Source: Conchocele bisecta | Lineage: Eukaryota; Mollusca; Bivalvia; Lucinida; Thyasiridae | Assembly: GCA_029237695.1 (NCBI GenBank) | Contig: CM055266.1 | Span: 11,549,805-11,613,804, forward strand | Direction: 5' to 3' | DNA: 64,000 nucleotides | Shown here: piece after piece, positions 19,920 to 32,111 of the stretch | How the letters are laid out: each line of letters begins with the position of its first letter | Position numbering within the stretch: the first letter of the stretch is position 1 | Made by a program: the position numbers and the translations under genes | Notes under the pieces: generated by a model | Told to the model about the DNA's origin: nothing | The model's input: the letters and a program-made list of their open reading frames with translations, nothing else | Database searches by the model: none

Positions 19920-21740
19920 ATGGCGGTGTACAACAGTTCCGTATCTGCCCGTCCAGATGTTACGCCTCCTAGTTTCATCAGTAGGATTGACGGAATCCCA
20001 CCACCGAAAGGAACTTCTGGGAACCAATTGAATAGCATCCGTCAAGATCAGTTAAGAAGGAAAATTGTTGCAGATGCAGAAGTCCAGAAAGCTAGAAAAA
20101 GCTCATTGTCGATAGAGAAGCAGCACGATATGCAGATGATGGAAGATAGACTCCATGCATCGGAAGCTGAGGCACACATCAGAACACAGTCATTGTTCAG
20201 AGACAAGGAACTGGAGATTAGACTGATGAAAAGGAGAATGGAAGAAGAAGAAATGATTAGATTGGACATACTACGTGAGAAGGAAATGGAGTTGGAAGTG
20301 AACAAGAAAAGACTAGAAGAAGAGGAGGAGGCGATTAGGATTAGGAACAGACTGTACGATATTGAACGTAGCAGAAAATCAATCGCCGATAATAGAGCGA
20401 AGGAACAGGCACTAGAGATGGAGAGACAAAAACAAGCAAAGGAGGAACAGATCAGGACGGACAGATTACACGCATATGAGATGCAGCAACGACATATAAT
20501 AGAGACGCAAGAAATGGAAGAGAGGCTGAACCAACTCAGAGAGGAAGAACGAAGACTTGAGACGAAGATTAGAGCACGAGGGACAGAGGAACAGGAACAA
20601 CGAGATAGATTATACCAGCTGACCATAGAAGGGAGACGAATGGAATAAGAACTACGACAAACTACCACCACACAACAGTATAAGCCCAGGACAAGTCAAG
20701 AGGAACAGGACGACACCTTTATGGATTGGGGCACAGATATCAAGAGACAACAGAATCCCGAATGTGACCGACTACAGCTGCTGTTTGAAGCTGAGAAGAA
20801 ACTAGCACAGGCCATAGCCGATGAAATGTTGAAGAAAGAGGAACTGCAACTACAGGAGGAGAATAAAGAGACTGATCAATCCAGAAGAGTAACCAAACAC
20901 CAACAGGACACGAGACAGAGAGATCAGGATGACCGTCAGAAATATTACATCAAACCAACCGTGACTCCCTTCAGTGGAACAGAACCTATACCGAGGAATG
21001 AGTGCTCCTTTGAAATATGGTCATTAGAGGTGGAGTCATTGATGTCCGCGTACCCCGACTATTTAGGGAGCCAGGCCATTCGTCACTCCCTTAGAGGCGA
21101 AGCGCGACGTGTGTTGCTGCCCTTGGGTGCATTCGCTACATCGGCCGAGATTATGGAGAAGATGGAGGGCGTGTTCGGGAATGTGGTGAGTGGGGAGTCA
21201 GTGTTGCAGCAATTTTACTGCACACGACAGGCTGATGACGAGACGATCACCTCATGGGGCCTTCGGTTGGAAGAAATTCTGCAAAAGGCCATCAGAAAAG
21301 GGCACATTCAACCCGAACAAAGGAACAACATGCTCCGAATTAAATTCTGGAGAGGGTTGAGTAGTACGGAGTTAAGGAACGCCACTAGGATGTCCTTCGA
21401 GACAGAAGCGAACTTTGAAGATTTGAGAAAGAAAGTAAGATCCGAGGAGTGTGAGATCCAAAGTAACCGAAGGTACACCAAGCTACATAAAACGGCCAGG
21501 AACACCGAACCGCCGGATAAGGTACAACAACAGCAGGTACACCTGAACAAGGAGACCAGCATGTTTGCGGATCTGATGGTCAGAATGGAGAGGATGGAGA
21601 AGAAAATGGATGACCTAAATAAATCCGGAAAAGGAAATTGGCATTCGAGGAACAGCACCAACCGGAAGCCAGATGAGACGGCACGGAAGGAGGCCGCTGG
21701 AGCACCCCGCCAACACAGAAGAAATCCGCCGTTCCTTTAA
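19920..21740 (+). pseudogene. gag: gag: coiled coil plus PNMA-like capsid, one internal stop
   Basis: Two open stretches in the same frame (19920-20648 and 20721-21740) are separated by TAA at 20646-20648. The first 240 codons are a long Glu/Lys/Arg-rich coiled coil (e.g. RMEEEEMIRLDILREKEMEL). The second holds the retrotransposon Gag capsid domain starting near PTVTPFSGTEPIP, with SFEIWSLEVESLMSAYPDY, SLRGEARRVLLPLGAFATSA and SVLQQFYCTRQADDETITSW, similar to PNMA/Mag-type Gag. No CCHC zinc knuckle is seen before the stop at 21740. The product would be the structural core protein of the particle. A stop this early should remove the capsid unless read through. Confidence 0.85.
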
Positions 21741-21741
21741 A

Positions 21742-22380
21742 TTTAAAAACCGGTAGATGTCTCCATCGAAGGGCAGATTGGAGACAGTACCCGCGACAAG
21801 AGCCCTAATCATGATTTGTTGGATAGGCTAGTTGGGGCCAACAATGTACATAGCATCCTGGTGGAAGGCCAAGAAACCAGAGCTCTGATCGATACCGGTG
21901 CCATGATCAGTACGGTTTACAGTGAAGTTCTGGAAAAAACTGGAACCAACCACGACCTTTACTACACGGCATATCAGAAATACTCCGAGTCGATGCTGCA
22001 ATGGTCAAGTCATCCCCTACTTGGGATATATAGAGGCGGAAGTGATCGTACCATGGATGGAAGATTCGCCGATGCACATACCTTTGTTGGTTGTCCCAAT
22101 GACGGAGTATAATGACAAAGTACCAGTCATTGTGGGCACCAACATAATCCGCATGTGCAGGTACAGCACCATCGACGAGGAGAGTGATCAGATACCAGAG
22201 CCATGGGCAGTGGCTTTCGACGCGATAGCACAGAACTCTGTTGGACTGGTCCGCACCACCAACAAGATCACCCTGAAACCAATGGAGACCAAGACAATAA
22301 CAGGCTTCACAAGGAAGACGAAACAAGTGGATTCTGCAGTTACAGAAAGAAGCCAGCAGGAATATACTCAAGAGTAACTG
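21742..22380 (+). pseudogene. Retroviral-type aspartic protease region, frameshifted
   Basis: The active-site motif ALIDTGAMIST is at about 21885-21917 (Asp codon 21891). About 80-100 nt later coding similarity moves to another frame, where IPYLGYIEAEVIVPWMED and VPVIVGTNIIRMC, the usual second half of a gypsy protease, continue to 22377. The single DTG motif implies a homodimeric enzyme, which would process Gag-Pol. The frame break means this copy cannot make an intact protease. Confidence 0.8.
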
Positions 22381-23600
22381 CCTGCCCAAGAGTTGTCAGC
22401 CTGAACAATCCTGGAAAAACGTCCAGGGTTCCAGTGAGACTCTACAACCTCTCAGCCAAGACCGTCACACTGCCAGCGAAGTCGGTCGTGTGCGAGCTTC
22501 AAGAGGTCAACGTCATACGAAGTTGTGAAGTTGGTAGTACTGATACGTCTAAGGTACATATCAGTCAGCAGACTACGTCACAACAACTATATACAATAAA
22601 CGCAACAACGTATGGAGTTGACCTTGAGGAGTCCGACTTGACCGATGAACAGAAGAAGCTGGTGACCAACATGATGGCCAAGTGGCAAGATATATTCTCA
22701 CAGGGTAGCACCGACCTGGGTCACACAGATGAGATTCGCCACGAGATTCACTTGGAAGACAACAAACCTTTCAAGGACCCATGCAGACGAATCCCCCCAG
22801 GACTGCTTCAAGAGGTACGGGAGCATGTAGGGGAAATGCTGGAAATTGGAGCCATTCGAGAATCGAACAGCCCCTTTTCGTCAAATATAGTGATAGTCCA
22901 AGAAGAAGGATGGGAGCAAAAGATTTTGTATAGATTACAGGAAGCTCAACAACCGGACTACCAAGGATGCGTATGCCATCCCTCGCATCGAGGAATCACT
23001 ACATATCCTGGCCGGTTCCAGGTACTTCAGCAAGCTAGACTTGAAGAGCGGATACTGGCAGGTGGAACTACGAGAAGAAGACAAACAGAAAACTGCCTTC
23101 CAGGTGGGATCGATCGGGTTCTTCGAGGCTAATCGGATGCCATTTGGGCTATGTAATGCACACGCAACCTTTCAGAGGCTGATGGAAAAGTGCATGGGCC
23201 ATCTGAATTTACAGGAATGCTTAATATATTTGGATGACATCATCATTTTTTCCTTAGACTTCGAAGAACACGTGAAACGCCTGGAAGCAGTTTTCGACAA
23301 ACTCCGACAGTTCAACCTGAAACTGAAACCGTCCAAGTGCGAGTTCTTCCGTCGGGAGGTTCTCTATCTTGGACATGTGGTTTCAGAAGAAGGTATCAAA
23401 GCCGACCCCGCCAAGGTGGACACAGTAAAGAACTGCCCGTCCCGAAAACGACGAAAGACGTTCGCAAGTTTCTCGGTTTCACCGGATACTACCGCGATTT
23501 ATAAAAGGATACGCCATGCATTGCGCGCCCCTTGAACGACCTGCTCGTTGGCGTACCAACAACTAAGACGTCGAAGTCCAAGAAACCAAGAACACCTTTC
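22380..23600 (+). pseudogene. Reverse transcriptase, frameshifted
   Basis: The frame open to 23132 carries the pre-RT linker and N-terminal RT (DEIRHEIHLEDNKPFKDP, GAIRESNSPFSSNIVIV). Near 22905 similarity jumps to the frame of 23041-23535, which has LKSGYWQVELREEDKQKTAF, MPFGLCNAHATFQRLMEKC and the catalytic YLDDI (23227-23241). Another frame change near 23430-23560 leads into the connection and RNase H. All palm motifs are recognisable, so the lesions look recent. Role: copies the element RNA into cDNA. Confidence 0.88.
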
Positions 23601-23602
23601 GT

Positions 23603-24640
23603 TTGGGGGAATCGCAGAAGGCAGCATTCGACACCTTGGTGAAGGAGCTGATCAACCCACCTGTCCTGGCATACGCCAACTACGACATGCCGTTTGTGGT
23701 GCATACAGATGCATCATCCAAGGGATTAGGCGCAGTGCTGTACCAGAGACAGGATGGCAAGGATGGAGTCGTTGCCTACGCCAGCCGGAGCTTAAAACCA
23801 GCCGAGAAGAACTACCCGGCCCACAAGCTCGAGTTTTTGGCTTTGAAATGGACGGTCACCGAAAAACTCCACGACTACCTTTATGGTACCAAATTCAGCG
23901 TGGAAACCGACAATAACCCTCTCACCTACGTACTCACAACGGCCAAACTCGACGCCACCGGTCAGCGCTGGGTCGCTGCACTTGCGAATTACGATTTCAC
24001 AATCAAGTACCGGCGAGGGAAGGACAACACTGACGCAGATGTTTTGTCTCGCCGACCCGAACAAGTGATATATACGCCAGTATTCAACGCCCTTTGCCAA
24101 GCCGTGTCAGTTTCGGTGGAGGATTTTCCATGTGCAGACAGCCTCGTGTCATCGCCCGACGCCGAGAAACTCACTGAGCAGTTACACGACCCTCCTGCAG
24201 AGCTAGTCGACCAGTACGCCCTCAGCGACAAAGACTGGAGGAAGTTGCAGTTAGCTGATCCGCAGATTCGACAGGTTATCAACACTATCAAGAGTGGAAC
24301 CCCGCCGTCCGCTATGCGGGCGGGTTCAGATCTCATTGATAGGCGATACCTGAAGATCTGGGATCAGCTGATCATCCACAACGAGGTGATGTACAGATGC
24401 GCTACCATCCAGGAGCAGGATGTCAGGTTGCTAGTGTTACCTCTACTTGTGCACCAGATGGCATTCTCCGCCCTCCATGATGACCTCGGCCACCAGGGAC
24501 GCGATCGCACCATAGCGTTGTTCAAACAACGATTCTACTGGCCGGGCATGGAGGCATACGTGCGGGAGAGGGTAAAATCCTGTAGACGCTGTATTCTCCG
24601 GAAGACGGCACCGACACGAAGCGCGAACTTGTCAGCATCT
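23603..24640 (+). pseudogene. RNase H and integrase zinc-binding domain
   Basis: This is one open frame. The RNase H acidic residues are in VVHTDASSKGLGAVLYQ (Asp codon 23708), AHKLEFLALKWTV, SVETDNNPLTYV and GKDNTDADVLSRR. The integrase HHCC zinc domain follows at about 24450-24600 (HDDLGHQGRDRT with upstream His, then CRRCI). The frame leaves integrase similarity near 24630-24655, continuing as unrelated sequence to 24880. Confidence 0.88.
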
Positions 24641-24654
24641 CGTCGTCTGCGCCC

Positions 24655-25731
24655 ATGGAGCTGGTATGTGTGGACTACCTATCACTCGAAAGGTCCAAGG
24701 GAGGATTCGAGAACATCCTCGTCGTCACTGACCATTTCACGCGCTACGCGCAGGCGATTCCGACCAGGAATCAGACGGCCAGGACGACGGCGAGGGTGCT
24801 TTTCGACTCCTTCGTTGTACACTACGGGTTCCCAGCCACCATACACAGCGACAGGGGCCAGAACTTCGAGAGCAAGATAATCGAAGGACTATGCGCCATC
24901 GCCGGAATCCGGAAATCCAGAACCACGCCGTACCATCCCATGGGTAATGGGATGGTAGAGAGGTTCAACCAGACGCTCCTAAAGATGCTGGGCACGCTCG
25001 AAGAAGACCAGAAATCAGACTGGAAGGCGCATGTACCAACCTTGGTACATGCGTACAACTGCACACAGCACGACAGCACGGGATACTCTCCATACTACTT
25101 GATGTATGGGAGACACCCACGTCTGGCGATTGACGCATTTCTTGGTCTCAAACCCGACGATATCAGCGCCAAAAGCACACACGACTATGTACAGAAACTC
25201 GGCAACCGATTGGAGCTGGCATACTCCAAGGCCAGACAGGAGGCCAAGAAGAGTTCCGAGAAACAGAAGCAGGGCTATGACAAGACCGTACGGAACTCTC
25301 TACTTCGTCCGGGCGACAGGGTGCTGCGACGAAATGTCGGTCTCCGCGGCAAACAGAAGTTAGCCGATAAGTGGGAGCGACATCCGTACATCGTCAAACG
25401 TCAACCCATCGGCGGTATTCCAGTCTACGAGATCGCTCCTGAACAGTCGCGGGCGCGCAAGACGAAGACAGTACATCGCAACCTGCTCTTGCCCTTCATG
25501 TCCGTGGCGTCCGCCTCGGATGAGGAGGTCCAAGATGCAGAACGAGTACCACATGCATCAGCGTCGCCTAATATCGCGCCCGGTGAATCATCAGACCGCG
25601 ATGATATGTCAGCGGCCAATGAAACGCAGGGTGGGTCAGGTCGACGACATGCAGCCAACTCAGCCATATGTCATACCGATGGCGCAGGAGGGCAGGAGAG
25701 CCGGGTCTACTACCTAGATCAGCCTCACTGA
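24655..25731 (+). pseudogene. Integrase catalytic core and C-terminal domain
   Basis: The open frame contains the DDE triad: CVDYLSLERSKGG, IHSDRGQNFESK and GNGMVERFNQTLLKML. HAYNCTQHDSTGYSPYYLMY and RPGDRVLRRNVGLRG follow, the last two in the usual order for a gypsy integrase with a GPY/F-like tail. No chromodomain is apparent in the Ser/Asp-rich C-terminus. It is split from its zinc-binding domain by the frame change near 24640. Confidence 0.88.
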
Positions 25732-26774
25732 GTGATGAGACGGAAGACGACACATCCAGTAGTAGACCTAGGCGCCAGACCAAACAGCCTGCATGGATGA
25801 CGACGGGCGACTGGGTTTATCCCGCAAGCACAAGAGCACGTATTCACCGTGCCCGGGAGCAAGTGGTCTGGGTATAGCATTACTTCAGCGAAGAGAACTA
25901 CCTGAGTTTACATATATAAACCATAACTTCAAAGTTAATCACAGCTCTTGGCAATATTTTCAACCATTAGGGATTCAAATGCCAATCTGCTTGACTAGCT
26001 TTGTCGTAACGTAACACAGTTGTCACGAGAAACTAAGTGTATATATATTTACCCGTCGGTAGGTTTTAGAGATGTTACTCATGGCTGCTCATGGTAAACC
26101 ATGATCAGTAGGGGGTAATGAAGTTCAGATGTAATTATTATTTGATATTTTCACCGCTAAACGATGATGATGGTGAATGTTCGCATGTTGATCGACTGTG
26201 GGCGTGTTTTTTTTTTGCATGGCCTGGTAGGTTTTGCTGTGCTAGTTAAACATAACGTGGGCCCAACAAATCATGCTTTAGGACCCAATAAATCATGCTT
26301 AGGACTAGCTGACTTCAATATGCATGTGACTAGATTGTGATTGTGAATAAACATGACGTTCGCGTATGTACCATACTGATGGTTTGGCAATTTTGCTGCC
26401 AGGCTGTGACCAGATATCGGGGTATTTACATAGTCCGCGGGTACATGCTTTCCGTTTGTCATATACACAGATCACAAATGCGCTCAACCGTGACGATGAC
26501 ATGTAACACCATGTCCTATTATCTTGTATATATGTGTTGTGTGATATGATTTTCATAGCACCGCAACTCTATCATCTTAATGCAATGTCATGTTATGTTT
26601 CGTGTATTGGTACTTCAGGACTTGTACTGGTTCTACCCGGTCACCAGTCTAAACACATACTTAATTCTCATGTCAATTTTAAATTTCTTCCAACTTCAGA
26701 TTTGTCTATTCATTGTGTATACATGTACCCTACACATGTGATTAGGAAGTGGAAAGTCGGGACGTCTTTTTCCC
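25732..26774 (+). other. 3' untranslated part of the LTR element
   Basis: About 1 kb between integrase and PPT. The only open frames are short and unlike any family. There is an oligo-T run at 26209. No env-like signal peptide or membrane ORF is seen. Confidence 0.6.
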
Positions 26775-26787
26775 AAAGAGGAGGAGT
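26775..26787 (+). promoter_or_regulatory. Polypurine tract
   Basis: AAAGAGGAGGAG lies directly before the 3' LTR. A purine-only run at this place primes plus-strand DNA synthesis in LTR elements. Confidence 0.75.
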
Positions 26788-26790
26788 ATG

Positions 26791-27456
26791 TGGCAGTGGA
26801 GTTTGTGGAAAATAAAATGTACCCATTACGTGTTTGTTTTGCACCCCCACTCCTTGGCCACTGTCCATCCATCCATCCACCCACTCTTGTATAGCGTTCG
26901 TACCTAGTTCATCTCGTCCACGGGTAGTTGTTGTTAGGCATCACGTGACTAACAAATGCACGAGCATGCGCGCGCGTTGCGGTGGCGGGCTATCACTTCT
27001 CTAGAAGACGCCATTACATACACATCAGTTTTCACTGTATTACTTATTAAATATTCGTAAATTGTTTCATTTACAGGTAATATTATGGGTACCTTGTATT
27101 ATACATGCTTTGCTTTGTCCCCTGTTAGGTATGCAATCTAAATTCCGATTTAGGTTGAATACATTTCAAGAGATTCCGATTACTTGACCTTTGTGCATTT
27201 CGCCGGTTTGCCATTTCTATTGTTTGATGCCTTGACCCACATGTCCACTTTTGTTATCTGCATATTACTGAGATCACTTCTCTAGAAGACGCCATTACAT
27301 ACACATCAGTTTTCACATGTATTACTTTATTAAATATTCGTAAATTGTTTCATTTACAGTTACTGTTTCGAGTCCCACCATATGTAGAACCGCCCCAAAC
27401 ATAGAACCCACATCTACCGGCCGTCCTTGCAAGGTCTAAGGACCAGTCCGGCCACA
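26791..27456 (+). repeat. 3' LTR
   Basis: It matches 15610-16290 and carries the same 88-bp internal duplication. Differences are mainly a handful of small deletions (for example TTTTCACTG versus TTTTTCACATG) and a few substitutions, so the insertion is fairly young. Confidence 0.9.
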
Positions 27457-27871
27457 AAGGGAAATTAAGTAAGTAATTCAAGGTTAAATGTAGGTCAATG
27501 TCAGATATAGGTCAGGGGTTATTGATGTACATCACTAGGAGATGAAGTTTTCCAAGTATGGTTGCTGTAGGTCCAGGAGTATTCCATATACAAGCTTGAC
27601 TAAAAACCTTAACCAAGGGGAAATAACTAAGTAATCCAATGATAAAAGTAGGTCAAGGTCAAATAGAGGTCAGGGATTATTGATGTACATCACTAGGATA
27701 TGAAGTTGTCCAAGTATGGTTGATGTAGACCCAGGAGTATTCCATATACTAGCTTGACTATAAACATTAACCAAGTAATTAAAGGTTAAATGTAGGTGAA
27801 GGTAAAATATAGGTAAAATATAGGTCAGGGGTTATTGATGTACATCCCTATGAGAAAAGGTTGTCCGAAAG

Positions 27872-27927
<56 letters not shown>

Positions 27928-27971
27928 GGTGACAACATAAGCTCTAACTACTCTTCGAATAGTCGAGCTAA
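27457..27971 (+). mobile_element. Right part of Helitron-like element 1
   Basis: It continues at AGGGAAATTAAGTAAG the element begun at 15483. Three ~155-bp monomers are marked by TTATTGATGTACATC. A GACGCC hexamer run follows (27872-27927), then GGGTGACAACATAAGCTC, a short hairpin (ACTCTTCGAATAGT) and CTAA. Confidence 0.75.
27872..27927. repeat. (GACGCC)n hexanucleotide array
   Basis: About nine repeats. Matching but shorter or interrupted arrays occur at 29942-29967, 30780-30811 and 31814-31877, always directly before GGGTGACAACATAAGC-type sequence. Confidence 0.95.
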
Positions 27972-28292
27972 AAATGTACTCGGAAAATGTAGTCAACTTC
28001 GGACTACATTTGTGAAAAATATTGATAATTTTGTCAACGTATTTAATGAAATTACGCAGAAGTCCGAAGGTAAAAAAATCACATGGCACGTCTCATTTGG
28101 ACATGGCCATTTCACACCTGCCATAGAGACGAAACATGTGATTGTGTACATATAAAGAAGATGTGTGATTTTTCACAAAAAAAGAAACATTTACAAAATT
28201 TACGATATTCTGTTCCACATTTGCTTCAAACATTTCGCCAACTTACGACATCATTACAGAACATATGACAGTTTCTGTAAATATATTTCATG
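27972..28292. repeat. Spacer repeat between Helitron-like elements
   Basis: A 320-bp block from ATGTACTCGGAAAATG to ATATATTTCATG. It is nearly identical to 30015-30331 and 30856-31176. It includes CATGGCACGTCTCATTTGG and TTTCACACCTGCCATAG. Its end resembles the fold-back repeats at 10500-10960. Confidence 0.85.
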
Positions 28293-30012
28293 AACAAGAG
28301 CTGTAGGAGAACAGCATAGCTCGACTACGAGGGTTGTCGATGTACACATAGCTTGACAAACAAGGTGGCCGCAGCCTGCATAAAAACCTTAACCAAGGTT
28401 GACAAAAAGCCTTAACCTAGGGAAATTAAGTATGTAAATCAAGGTTAAATGTAGGTCAATGCCAGATATAGGTCAGGGGTAATTGATGTACATCACTAGG
28501 AGATGAAGTTTTCCAAGTATGTTTGCTGTAGGCCCAGGAGTATTCCATATACAAGCTTGACTAAAAACCTTAACCAAGGGGAATTAAGTAAGTAATTCAA
28601 GAGGAAATGTAGGTCAAGGTCAAATATAGATCAGGGGTTATTGATGTACATCCCTATGAGAAAAGGTTGTCCAAGTATGGTGTATGTATGCACAATAGTA
28701 TTCCATGTACAAGCTTGTCTAAAAACCTTAACCAAGGTTGATTAAAAACCTGAACCAAGGGGAATTAACTAAGTAATTCAAGAGGAAATGTAGGTCAACG
28801 TCAAACATAGATCAGGGGTTATTGATGTACATCACTAGGAGATGAAGTTGTCCAAGTATGGTGGGTGTGGGCCAGTAATCCATATACAAGCTTGACTAAA
28901 AACCTTAACCAAGGGGAATCAACTAAGTAATTCAAGAGGAAATGTAAGTCAAGGTCAAATATATATCAGGGGTTATAGATGTACATCGCTATGAGATAGG
29001 TTTCCAAGTATGGTGTATGTATGCACAATAGTATTCCATGTACAAGCTTGTCTAAAAACCTTAACTAAGGTTGATTAAAAACCTGAACCAAGGGGAATTA
29101 ACTAAGTAATTCAAGAGGAAATGTAGGTCAACGTCAAACATAGATCAGGGGTTATTGATGTACATCACTAGGAGATGAAGTTGTCCAAGTATGGTGGGTG
29201 TAGGGCCAGTAATATTCCATATACAAGCTTGACTAAAAACCTTAACCAAGGGGAATCAACTAAGTAATTCAAGAGGAAATGTAAGTCAAGGTCAAATATA
29301 TATCAGGGGTTATAGATGTACATCGCTATGAGATAGGTTTCCAAGTATGGTGTCTGTATGCACACTAGTATTCCATTTACAAGCTTGACTAAAAACCTTA
29401 ACCAAGGTTGACTAAAAACCTTAACCAAGGTGAATTAACTAAGTAATTCAAGAGGAAATGTATGTCAAGGTCAAATATAGATGAGGGGTTATTGATGTAC
29501 ATGTACATCGCTAGGAGATGAACTTGTCCAAGTATGTTGGGTGTAGGGCCAGTAGTATTCCATATAAAAGCTTGACTAAAACCCTTAACCAAGGGAAATT
29601 AACTAAGTAATTCAAGAGGAAATGTAGGTCAAGGTCAAATATAGATCAGGGGTTATTGATGTACATCCCTATGAGAAAAGGTTGTCCAAGTATGGTGTAT
29701 GTATGCACAATAGTATTCCATGTACAAGCTTGTCTAAAAACCTTAACCAAGGTTGACTAAAAACCTGAACCAAGGGGAATTAACTATGTAATTCAAGAAG
29801 AAATGTAGGTCAAGGTCAAACATAGATCAGGGGTTATTGATGTACATCACTAGGAGATGAAGTTGTCCAAGTATGGTGGGTGTAGGGCCAGTAGTATTCC
29901 ATATACAAGCTTGACAAAAACCTTAACCAAGGCGTGACGGTGACGCCGACGCCGACGCCGACGCCGGGGTGACAACATAAGCTCTAACTATTCTTCGAAT
30001 AGTCGAGCTAAA
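28293..30012 (+). mobile_element. Helitron-like element 2, expanded monomers
   Basis: This element is about 1.7 kb. It starts AACAAGAGCTGTAGGAG and contains eight monomers alternating about 157 and 180 bp, each with ATTGATGTACATC, CCAAGTATGGT, ATTCCATATACAAGCTTG and CCTTAACCAAGG. The GACGCC run, the hairpin ACTATTCTTCGAATAGT and CTAA follow. No protein is encoded, so it would be non-autonomous. Confidence 0.75.
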
Positions 30013-30331
30013 AATGTACTCGGAAAATGTAGTCAACTTCGGACTACATTTGTGAAAAATATTGACAATTTTGTCAACGTATTTAATGAAATTACGCAGA
30101 AGTCCGAAGGTAAAAAAATCCCATGGCACGTCTCATTTGGACATGGCCATTTCACACCTGCCATAGAGACGAAACATGTGATTTTGTACATATAAAGAAG
30201 ATGTGTGATTTTTCACAAAAAAAAAACATTTACAAAATTTACGATATTCTGTTCCACATTTGCTTCAAACATTTCGCCAACTTACGACATCATTACAGAA
30301 CATATGACAGTTTCTGTAAATATATTTCATG

Positions 30332-30779
30332 AACAAGAGCTGTAGGAGAACAGCATAGCTCGACTACGAGTGTTGTCGATGTACACATAGCTTGACAAAC
30401 AAGGTGGCCGCAGCCTGCATAAAAACCTTAACCAAGGTTGACAAAAAACCTTAACCTAGGGAAATTAAGTAAGTAATTCAAGGTTAAATGTAGGTCAATG
30501 CCAGATATAGGTCATGGGTTATTGATGTACATCACTAGGAGATGAAGTTTTCCAAGTATGGTTGCTGTAAGCCCAGGAGTATTCCATATACAAGTTTGAC
30601 TAAAAACCTTAACCAAGGGGAATTAAGTAAGTAATTCAAGAGGAAATGTAGGTCAAGGTCAAACATAGATCACGGGTTATTGATGTACATCACAAGGACA
30701 TGAAGTTGTCCAAGTATGGTGGGTGTAGGGCCAGTAGTATTCCATATACAAGCTTGACTAAAAACCTTAACCAAGGCGT

Positions 30780-30811
<32 letters not shown>

Positions 30812-30855
30812 GGTGACAACATAAGCTCTAACTATTCTTCGAATAGTCGAGCTAA
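30332..30855 (+). mobile_element. Helitron-like element 3, two monomers
   Basis: It has the same ends and hexamer run as element 2 but only two internal monomers. The hairpin ACTATTCTTCGAATAGT is followed by CGAGCTAA. Confidence 0.75.
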
Positions 30856-31176
30856 AAATGTACTCGGAAAATGTAGTTAACTTCGGACTACATTTGTGAA
30901 AAATATTGAAAATCTTGTCAACGTATTTAATGAAATTACGCAGAAGTCCGAAGGTAAAAAAATCCCATGGCACGTCTCATTTGGACATGGCCATTTCACA
31001 CCTGCCATAGAGACGAAACATGTGATTTTGTACATATAAAGAAGATGTGTGATTTTTCACAAAAAAAGAAACATTTACAAAATTTACGTTATTCTGTTCC
31101 ACATTTGCTTCAAACATTTCGCCAACTTACGACATCATTACAGAACATATGACAGTTTCTGTAAATATATTTCATG

Positions 31177-31813
31177 AACAAGAGCTGTAGGAGTACAGCA
31201 TAGCTCGACTACAGTGTTGTCGATGTACACATAGCTTGACAAACAAGGTGGCCGCGGCCTGCATAAAAACCTTAACCAAGGTTGACTAAAAACCTTAACC
31301 TAGGGAAATTAAGTAAGTAATTCACGGTTAAATGTAGGTCAATGCCAGATATAGGTCAGGGGTTATTGATGTACATCACTAGGAGATGAAGTTTTCCAAG
31401 TATGGTTGCTGTAGGCCCAGGAGTATTCCATATACAAGCTTGACTATAAACATTAACCAAGTTTGAGTACAATCCTTAACCAAGTAATTCAAGAGGAAAT
31501 GTAGGTCAAGGTCAAATATAGATCAGGGGTTATTGATCCCTATGAGAAAAGGTTGTCCAAGTATGGTGTCTGTATGCACAATAGTATTCCATGAACAAGC
31601 TTGACTAAAAACCGTAACCAAGGTTGACTAAAAACCTTAACCAAGGGGAATTAAGTAAGTAATTCAAGAGGAAATGTAGGTCAAGGTCAAATGTAGATGA
31701 GGGGTTATTGATGTACATCACTAGAAGATAAAGTTGTCCAAGTATGGTGGGTGTAGGGCCAGTAGTATTCCATATACAAGTTTGACTAAAAACCTTAACC
31801 AAGGCGTGACGGT

Positions 31814-31860
<47 letters not shown>

Positions 31861-31925
31861 CGTCGACGCCGACGCCAGGGTGACTACATAAGCTCTAACT
31901 ATTCTTCGAATTGTCGAGCTAAAAA
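31177..31925 (+). mobile_element. Helitron-like element 4, three monomers
   Basis: Three monomers and the longest hexamer run (interrupted by GGCGTC at 31859). After GAGCTAAAAA at about 31925 the sequence departs from that following elements 1-3, so this is the best evidence for the right terminus. Confidence 0.75.
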
Positions 31926-32111
31926 CCGCACACTTTCTTTAATAGGTACAAAATCACATGACGTGTCTCAAATGTAAGTAACTGTCATGGAATTGTTTGT
32001 TAATTTTCCGACTAAGTCCTTACTCGGAAAACATAATTGTGATTTGCTTAGAAGTCGTAGAAGATTTTCAGTATAAATCCATGAGGGAAAACATGTTAAA
32101 GCCAGCTCATC

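Larger units (their letters stand above)
15610..27456 (+). mobile_element. Ty3/gypsy LTR retrotransposon, full length but inactivated
   Basis: The element is 11.8 kb: 5' LTR, candidate PBS, about 3.6-kb leader, gag, protease, RT, RNase H, integrase, PPT and 3' LTR. The order PR-RT-RH-INT is that of Ty3/gypsy (Metaviridae). Gag resembles the PNMA/Mag-type retrotransposon capsid. No envelope-like ORF and no chromodomain are seen. A stop in gag and frame changes in the protease, before and within RT, before RNase H and in integrase make this copy non-autonomous. It interrupts a Helitron-like element, joining CCTTAACCA to AGGGAAATT with no visible target duplication. Confidence 0.9.

Noticed and set aside
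20048..20671. 207-codon minus-strand Ser-rich ORF
   Set aside because: It is the antisense shadow of the coiled-coil gag coding region.
25732..26774. Search for an env-like ORF in the LTR element
   Set aside because: Only short ORFs without signal peptide or membrane segment pattern.
27835..28155. ORF with a long poly-arginine run
   Set aside because: It is the GACGCC hexamer array read as CGCCGA-type codons, inside a repeat element.
27457..31925. Possible CRISPR-like array (regular repeats and spacers)
   Set aside because: The intervals are also repeats, monomers are ~160 bp, and the genome is animal.
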